From contig JAFXAP010000008.1 in assembly GCA_017516965.1 (NCBI GenBank), forward strand, positions 1-64,000: DNA of 64,000 nt, read 5' to 3'. This document shows, one piece after another, positions 59,146 through 64,000 of the stretch. The translations under genes were made by a program, and so were the position numbers. The notes under the pieces are model-generated. The model saw only the letters and a program-made list of their open reading frames with translations. It had not been told where the DNA came from and did not search any database. This DNA comes from Clostridia bacterium (GTDB lineage: Bacteria; Bacillota; Clostridia; Oscillospirales; Acutalibacteraceae). Each line of letters opens with the position of its first letter. Positions within the stretch are counted from its first letter, which is position 1.

Positions 59146-60525
59146 TTATTCTTCAATATTCTTCTTTTTACGAGAAAGAACAATGTTTGTAATAATACCA
59201 AGAATAAGAGCGCAAGCGATGGTTGTGATTTTAACTTCGCCAATTGATAATGCCATACCGCCTATACCGGGAATAAGTATAGCCGCAGTTGTAAAGAGAT
59301 TCGCATTATCTTCAAGGTCAACCTTTTGAACCATCTTAAGACCGCTTACAGCAATAAATCCGTAAAGGGTTATACATACGCCGCCCATTACGCAACCTGG
59401 TATTGAATCAAGGAACGCAACAAATGGTGAAATAAATGAAATAAGCATTGCTATGATAGCGGTAGTTGTAATGGTTGCAACCGATGCATTCTTTGTGATG
59501 GCAACGCAGCCAACAGACTCACCATAGGTTGTATTTGGGCAACCACCAAAAATAGCGCCTACCATTGAACCAACGCCATCACCAAGAAGTGTTCTATGAA
59601 GACCCGGTTTTTCAAGAAGGTCTTTTTCAATGATTGATGACAAGTTCTTATGGTCAGCAATGTGCTCTGCAAATACAACAAATGCAACAGGAATATATGC
59701 TACCGCAATTGTAGCAACATATGACCAATCAAAGTCCTTTACACCCTTGAGTGCGGTAAGGAAAGTAAATTCAGGAACAGCAACAAAGGTCTTTAGTGTA
59801 ACGCCTTCAGCAACAAGTGCTTTAAATGGCGCAAAATCAATTACCATTAAATCGGCATTTTTAGTATAAATACCAATTACGGTAAACACAAGCGCTACTG
59901 CGTAACCTGCAAGAATACCAATAATAAACGGTATAAGTTTAACCATCTTTTTACCGTATGTTGAGCAAATTACTACTACAAAAAATGTAACAATCGCGCA
60001 AACAAATGAAATCCAGATAGGTGTTGTCATAACAAATGCTGAACCGTCTTCGGTTTTTGGACCATATGAGAACACGTCGTTAATAGCGGCGCCTGCAAGT
60101 GACAAACCAATAAGCGCAACTGTTGGTCCTATAACTGCAGCAGGCATAAGCTTGTTAATCCAATTAACGCCTACAAACTTAACCACTATAGCAATAACAA
60201 CATAAACAAGACCTGCAAAAATTGCGCCGAGGATAAGGCCAAGGAAACCTAACTGCATCGAGGTAGCGCCAGCAAAAGCTGCGCACATAGAACCTATAAA
60301 AGCAAAGGATGAACCCAAAAATACAGGGCTTTTGAATTTAGTAAACAACTGGTAAACAATTGTACCGATACCTGCGCCAAAAAGCGCAGCAGATGCTGTC
60401 ATACCATTGCCCACTATTGCAGGAACAGCGATTGTAGCCGCCATAATTGCGAGAAGCTGCTGGAATGCAAAGACAAGCATTTGTAAAAACTTAGGCTTGT
60501 CCTCTACATTGTAGATCATTTTCAT
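59146..60525 (-). CDS. Uracil/xanthine permease (NCS2 family)
   Basis: A 459-residue membrane transporter of the UraA/PbuX family: KFLQMLVFAFQQLLAIMAAT at the N-terminus, about 12-14 hydrophobic segments, and the signature region FGGCPNTTYGESVGCVAITK. It takes up uracil, xanthine or uric acid with protons; the GGCPNTTY-x-E form suggests uracil (UraA-like) rather than xanthine, with moderate certainty. AAAGGGGATTTTTAAA fixes the ATG at 60523-60525. Confidence 0.88.
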   Translation of the reverse strand: MKMIYNVEDKPKFLQMLVFAFQQLLAIMAATIAVPAIVGNGMTASAALFGAGIGTIVYQLFTKFKSPVFLGSSFAFIGSMCAAFAGATSMQLGFLGLILGAIFAGLVYVVIAIVVKFVGVNWINKLMPAAVIGPTVALIGLSLAGAAINDVFSYGPKTEDGSAFVMTTPIWISFVCAIVTFFVVVICSTYGKKMVKLIPFIIGILAGYAVALVFTVIGIYTKNADLMVIDFAPFKALVAEGVTLKTFVAVPEFTFLTALKGVKDFDWSYVATIAVAYIPVAFVVFAEHIADHKNLSSIIEKDLLEKPGLHRTLLGDGVGSMVGAIFGGCPNTTYGESVGCVAITKNASVATITTTAIIAMLISFISPFVAFLDSIPGCVMGGVCITLYGFIAVSGLKMVQKVDLEDNANLFTTAAILIPGIGGMALSIGEVKITTIACALILGIITNIVLSRKKKNIEE

Positions 60526-60619
60526 TTTAAAAATCCCCTTTCTATTGTGGTTTTGATTTAACAAAACACTATATGTATGATACCACATTGTAAACCATTT
60601 GTAAAGATTAAATTATAAT

Positions 60620-60664
60620 AAAAAACAGACTTTCTAAAACCGCTTGTGAAAGTCTGTTTTTTTC
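60620..60664. terminator. Bidirectional terminator after malic enzyme
   Basis: AACAGACTTTC (60624-60634) and GAAAGTCTGTT (60648-60658) form an 11-bp perfect stem with A and T tracts on either side. Confidence 0.85.
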
Positions 60665-60665
60665 T

Positions 60666-61838
60666 TTATTTTCTTGCGATACCGCTGTTTATTGCCGCTT
60701 TTGCTACGGCTTTAGCTACTGTTGGCGCTATTCTTTTGTCAAATGCTTTTGGCAAAATATAATCGGAGGACAGTTCCTCTTCGCTTACCAAAGACGCTAT
60801 TGCGTGCGACGCGGCAGTTAGCATTTCTTTGTTTATGTCACTTGCTCTTGTGTCTAATGCGCCGCGGAATATGCCGGGGAAAGCCAACACATTATTTATT
60901 TGATTAGCAAAGTCAGATCTACCTGTGCCCACAACAGCGGCGCCGCCCGCTATTGCCTCGTGTGGCATAATCTCGGGCACAGGATTTGCCATTGGAAAGA
61001 CTATTGCGCCTTTATTCATTGTAGCAATCATTTCGCGTGTCACAATATTGGGCGCGGACACCCCAATAAATACGTCGGCATCTTTAAGTGCGTCTGCAAG
61101 ACTACCCTTTTGGCAATTAGGATTGGTCTTTTTAGCAAGCAGGCTATGCGCCGCGCTTAAATTTGGCATACCGTCATATATAGCGCCAAACCTATCGCAC
61201 ATTATAAGATTTTTAACACCCATATCAAGCAGGTGCTCTCCTATTGCAGTACCTGCGGCACCCGCGCCGTTTATAACGCATTTAATATCGGTTATATTTT
61301 TATTAACCACTTTAAGCGCATTAATAAGCGCCGCGGCAACCACCACAGCTGTACCGTGTTGATCATCGTGGAAAACAGGAATATCACACACTTCTTTAAG
61401 ACGGCGCTCTATTTCAAAGCATCGAGGCGCTGCAATATCTTCAAGATTTATTCCGCCAAAAGAACCCGATAGCAGATAAATTGTTCTTACAATTTCATCA
61501 ACGTCTTGCGACTTTATACAAAGGGGAAAAGCATCTACATCGGCAAATTCTTTAAAAAGCACGCACTTGCCCTCCATTACAGGCATACCGGCTTCTGCGC
61601 CTATATCACCAAGTCCCAAAACAGCGCTGCCATCGGTTATAACCGCAACAAGATTACTACGACGGGTTAGCTCGTAAGATTTATTGATATCTTCCTTTAT
61701 TTTAAGGCAAGGCTCTGCTACACCCGGAGTATATGCAAGAGAAAGCGCCTTACTGTCGGCAACAGGCGTACGCGACACAACCTCAATCTTACCTTGCCAC
61801 TCATAATGTTTTTTTAATGATTCTTGCTTTATATCCAT
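60666..61838 (-). CDS. NAD(P)-dependent malic enzyme
   Basis: A 390-residue short malic enzyme: [57 protein letters not shown] and the NAD-binding [16 protein letters not shown]. It oxidatively decarboxylates malate to pyruvate. The phosphotransacetylase domain of long forms is absent. It is 17 bp downstream of an MFS transporter gene, perhaps a carboxylate-related unit. Confidence 0.93.
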   Translation of the reverse strand: MDIKQESLKKHYEWQGKIEVVSRTPVADSKALSLAYTPGVAEPCLKIKEDINKSYELTRRSNLVAVITDGSAVLGLGDIGAEAGMPVMEGKCVLFKEFADVDAFPLCIKSQDVDEIVRTIYLLSGSFGGINLEDIAAPRCFEIERRLKEVCDIPVFHDDQHGTAVVVAAALINALKVVNKNITDIKCVINGAGAAGTAIGEHLLDMGVKNLIMCDRFGAIYDGMPNLSAAHSLLAKKTNPNCQKGSLADALKDADVFIGVSAPNIVTREMIATMNKGAIVFPMANPVPEIMPHEAIAGGAAVVGTGRSDFANQINNVLAFPGIFRGALDTRASDINKEMLTAASHAIASLVSEEELSSDYILPKAFDKRIAPTVAKAVAKAAINSGIARK

Positions 61839-61855
61839 AATTTACTCCAAATAAA

Positions 61856-63082
61856 TTATTTTTTCTGCTTTGTAATTGCTCGCATAAACGGTACTGCCAA
61901 CAGCGGAAACACCGCCGCTACAAGTATGCCGATTTTCATACTTAATTGCTCTGTACTAATGGAAAGCTGTGTTGCAAACTGTGATACGGCAGATACGGTC
62001 ATTGCCTTATCGGTAACCATACCCAACAGCTGTGGTCCAATCGCGGCGCCCAGGTCACCGCCTGCTGCCATCATTGCAAATATAAAAACACCGCCCGATT
62101 TAAAACGTTCAGATGATACCAATATGCTTCCGGGCCATAGCATCGATACACAAAAACCGGTAAAAGCGCACGCAATAATTCCTATTGCGGCAATATTTGT
62201 AAAAGCCGCAGTTATGTAACACAGAAATGCGCCTAGTGAACCCAAAACCAAAACTTTGCCAATGTTTTTGCCCCTTACCGAATAAAGCGTACGACCAAGA
62301 CCCAAGCACACTGCAAAAAGTGACATACCCAACAAATCGCCCCATACCTTTGGTATTGCTAACGCTTGTTCAAGATAGGCAGAGCACCACTGTGTCATAG
62401 TGACCTCAGCCGCGCCGCCAAAGAATATGGCGATAACGCAAAGCCACAAGGTTTTGTTTTTCAAAAAGTTAAGTACGCCCGAGGCTTTTTCAGGTGTTGC
62501 TATCTTGGGCATTGCCGTTGAAGAAAACAAAACGATAGAGGTTATTGGCACTAACGTAAACAACAACGCAAGCCATTGCCAGTTTTTTGTGCCAAGGGTT
62601 AATAGGAATAATGTGCCTACTATTATAACACCTACAATTCCCCACGCATATGTAGAGTGAAGACGGCTAAGTTCACGGTCGGGGTCATCAGAAGGAATTG
62701 ACAGAATTACAGGGTTTGCCAAAACCTCGTTAAAACCGCTTGACGCCGAAAAAATCACCGTGCCTATTAAAAGCCCCACATATACGTAATTTGGAAACGC
62801 AAACGGAAAAACCGCATAGATTAAAAGCCCTATTGTTACAAGCACAGGTATTAACCGCACTGTTTTTTCAACATTAAATTTATGTGGAAAAAATGATAAA
62901 AGCAAATCAACACCCAGTTGTGTTAAAAAGTTTATTAACACAAGTACTCCTAACTTTGTATAGGAAATACCGTAAAGCGTTCTGAATGTCACAAACAAAA
63001 GCGGTGACAAGCAGGCTACTACCGACATTGAAAGGTTGGCGGTGTATGCCGCCCATTTAAGAATATTATATTTTATTTTCAT
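61856..63082 (-). CDS. MFS transporter
   Basis: A 408-residue protein with about 12 hydrophobic segments and an MFS pattern (YTANLSMSVVACLSPLLFVTF; FFPHKFNVEKTVRLIPVLV; VWGDLLGMSLFAVCLGLGRT). It resembles sugar/organic-molecule MFS permeases; the substrate is unknown. It overlaps the upstream amidohydrolase gene by one base, so the two are co-transcribed and perhaps functionally linked. Confidence 0.85.
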   Translation of the reverse strand: MKIKYNILKWAAYTANLSMSVVACLSPLLFVTFRTLYGISYTKLGVLVLINFLTQLGVDLLLSFFPHKFNVEKTVRLIPVLVTIGLLIYAVFPFAFPNYVYVGLLIGTVIFSASSGFNEVLANPVILSIPSDDPDRELSRLHSTYAWGIVGVIIVGTLFLLTLGTKNWQWLALLFTLVPITSIVLFSSTAMPKIATPEKASGVLNFLKNKTLWLCVIAIFFGGAAEVTMTQWCSAYLEQALAIPKVWGDLLGMSLFAVCLGLGRTLYSVRGKNIGKVLVLGSLGAFLCYITAAFTNIAAIGIIACAFTGFCVSMLWPGSILVSSERFKSGGVFIFAMMAAGGDLGAAIGPQLLGMVTDKAMTVSAVSQFATQLSISTEQLSMKIGILVAAVFPLLAVPFMRAITKQKK

Positions 63083-63879
63083 CAGTCAACCATCCCCAAA
63101 AGTTTTTGCGCATTTTTGTGTGTAATTTTATCTATAGCGCAAGCATCAAGTTCTAATGCATCCAGCAGTCTTTTTTCCATATCAGGAGTGTGCCACGGAG
63201 TATCTGTGCCAAAAAGCATTCTATCAGGAGTGTGAAGTGTCATAATCTTTTGGGCATAATATTTTGGCATCATTGAATAACCAAAAGATACATCAAAATA
63301 GATATCTTTACCGCAAAGATGCTTTATTACGTCCTCATTGCAGTTTATGCCTCCCCAATGAGCCGCAACAACGGGAGATGAAAACCACTCAAGCGCGCGT
63401 GACATTTTTTCGGGGGTAGCGCCGTAGGGAGGCGCAAAGCCATAGTCAAATCCTGCGTGAAAAACGGTTATTAACCCCAGTTCTGAAATTTTTCTGTAAA
63501 GCGGTTTTAGTCTCTGGTCATCAACGTTAAAGCCTTGATAATCAGGATGCAGTTTAACGCCTTTTAGTCCCAGTTCCTTTATTCTTTCTAATTCTTCTAT
63601 TGCATCTTCACTAAACGGAAACACACTGCCAAAGGCAAATATGTCTTTACCTGTATTAATTGAAGCGGCAAAATCGTTAACACTCTTTTGCTGATGCGCA
63701 TTAGTAGCAATATTAAGCACTACCGACACATCAACTCCGCCCGCTTTCATCGACTTTTTAAGGCCTGATACTGTTCCGTCGGTGTAAGGGGTTAGCCCAC
63801 CCGACGTAAAACTCAATTTTTCTATAGCCTTAGGTGCTATTTTATCTGGAAAACAGTGTGTATGAAAATCTATAAGCAT
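63082..63879 (-). CDS. Amidohydrolase family protein (PF04909 type)
   Basis: A 265-residue metal-dependent hydrolase with H-x-H in LIDFHTHCFPDK, GVKLHPDYQGF, VFHAGFDYGF, AAHWGGINCN and the metal Asp in LFGTDTPWH. It is related to the 56877-57686 product (shared KLHPD..F, GTD/GSD segments). AAGAAGGTTTTTTA precedes the ATG. Its substrate is unknown; the downstream MFS gene may import it. Confidence 0.85.
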   Translation of the reverse strand: MLIDFHTHCFPDKIAPKAIEKLSFTSGGLTPYTDGTVSGLKKSMKAGGVDVSVVLNIATNAHQQKSVNDFAASINTGKDIFAFGSVFPFSEDAIEELERIKELGLKGVKLHPDYQGFNVDDQRLKPLYRKISELGLITVFHAGFDYGFAPPYGATPEKMSRALEWFSSPVVAAHWGGINCNEDVIKHLCGKDIYFDVSFGYSMMPKYYAQKIMTLHTPDRMLFGTDTPWHTPDMEKRLLDALELDACAIDKITHKNAQKLLGMVD

Positions 63880-63908
63880 TAAAAAACCTTCTTTTAAGCC
63901 AAAGTATT

Positions 63909-63940
63909 TAACCTTGGTTAAGTGATAATTTTATTATCAC
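63909..63940. promoter_or_regulatory. Paired palindromes upstream of the amidohydrolase-MFS unit
   Basis: TAACC-TT-GGTTA (63909-63920) and GTGATAAT-TTT-ATTATCAC (63922-63940) lie 30-60 bp upstream of the start codon, a position fit for operators. No regulator gene is adjacent in the window. Confidence 0.4.
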
Positions 63941-63955
63941 CTGTAATAAATACAA

Positions 63956-63990
63956 AATTCGGTGCGGCGCAAAATCCGCCACACCGAATT
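63956..63990 (-). terminator. Hairpin near the right window edge
   Basis: AATTCGGTG (63956-63964) and CACCGAATT (63982-63990) pair, extended by GGCG-type inner pairs. On the minus strand TTGTATTTATT follows, so it probably ends a minus-strand gene lying beyond the window. Confidence 0.55.
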
Positions 63991-64000
63991 CTAATTAATG

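Noticed and set aside
1..64000. CRISPR arrays, tRNA or rRNA genes
   Set aside because: No regularly spaced repeats, cloverleaf-compatible tRNA genes or rRNA signatures were noticed. tRNA-like motifs near 38300-38480, 40900-41120 and 52600-52870 belong to the T-box leaders.

Overview
The window looks like a chromosomal segment of an anaerobic, endospore-forming member of the Clostridia (Firmicutes), plausibly from a gut or rumen habitat. Supporting this are a spoIIID-type sporulation regulator, oxygen-sensitive glycyl-radical and 2-oxoacid:ferredoxin enzymes, three T-box leaders, a tetrahydrofolate riboswitch, strong AGGAGG ribosome binding sites and an AT-rich base composition. The species cannot be named from the sequence. 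No rRNA, tRNA or CRISPR array was seen.

Layout. (1) 1-7.4 kb: a very large secreted repeat protein containing a BMP/PnrA-type solute-binding domain. Most of its gene is strikingly GC-rich while its 3' end matches the rest of the window. It is followed by a degraded region with a frameshifted gene and a compact small-ORF unit. (2) 7.4-14.1 kb: an integrated mobilizable element (TnpV, DUF6809, MobV/Pre relaxase, RepA-like ATPase, MobC-like protein, tyrosine integrase, small HTH/excisionase, XRE repressor, methyltransferase cargo) abutting the 3' end of guaA. (3) 14.1-18.9 kb: housekeeping genes, namely a GMP synthase lacking its glutaminase domain, an F420 ligase-family protein, an M14 peptidase, a Nudix hydrolase, and a folate transporter S component under a THF riboswitch. 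(4) 18.9-32.5 kb: a complete glycyl-radical propanediol-dehydratase microcompartment operon of the fucose/rhamnose type (class II aldolase, B12-independent diol dehydratase and activase, CoA-acylating aldehyde dehydrogenase, alcohol dehydrogenase, PduL, PduS, PduO-like protein, shell proteins, DeoR regulator). (5) 32.7-38.1 kb: spoIIID, pyridoxal kinase with a divergent, C-terminally truncated MocR/PdxR regulator, and proBAC.

(6) 38.2-57.7 kb: the most unusual part. Three T-box leaders, whose specifier codons read by alignment as Ile (ATC), Val (GTA) and Leu (CTC), each precede a gene set containing an acyl-CoA synthetase. The first two synthetases are fused to an N-terminal XRE-HTH plus cupin. 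The third is fused to a TIM-barrel domain and follows a LeuA-like protein that has lost its metal-binding histidines but keeps the leucine-binding regulatory domain. Between them lie a four-subunit VOR-type 2-oxoacid:ferredoxin oxidoreductase, a ParA/CooC-like ATPase and the branched-chain aminotransferase ilvE. Taken together this reads as a salvage route in which branched-chain short fatty acids are activated to acyl-CoAs, reductively carboxylated to 2-oxo acids and aminated to Val, Ile and Leu, with expression switched on by the matching uncharged tRNA. A LysR regulator, a Na/Pi cotransporter, a CapA-family protein and a lipoprotein are interspersed.

(7) 57.7-64 kb: a 3D-domain cell-wall protein, a uracil/xanthine permease, malic enzyme, an MFS transporter and a second amidohydrolase. 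Strong intrinsic terminators separate most units. All coordinates rest on reading ORFs, ribosome binding sites and motifs by eye. Functions are family-level inferences without database searches.
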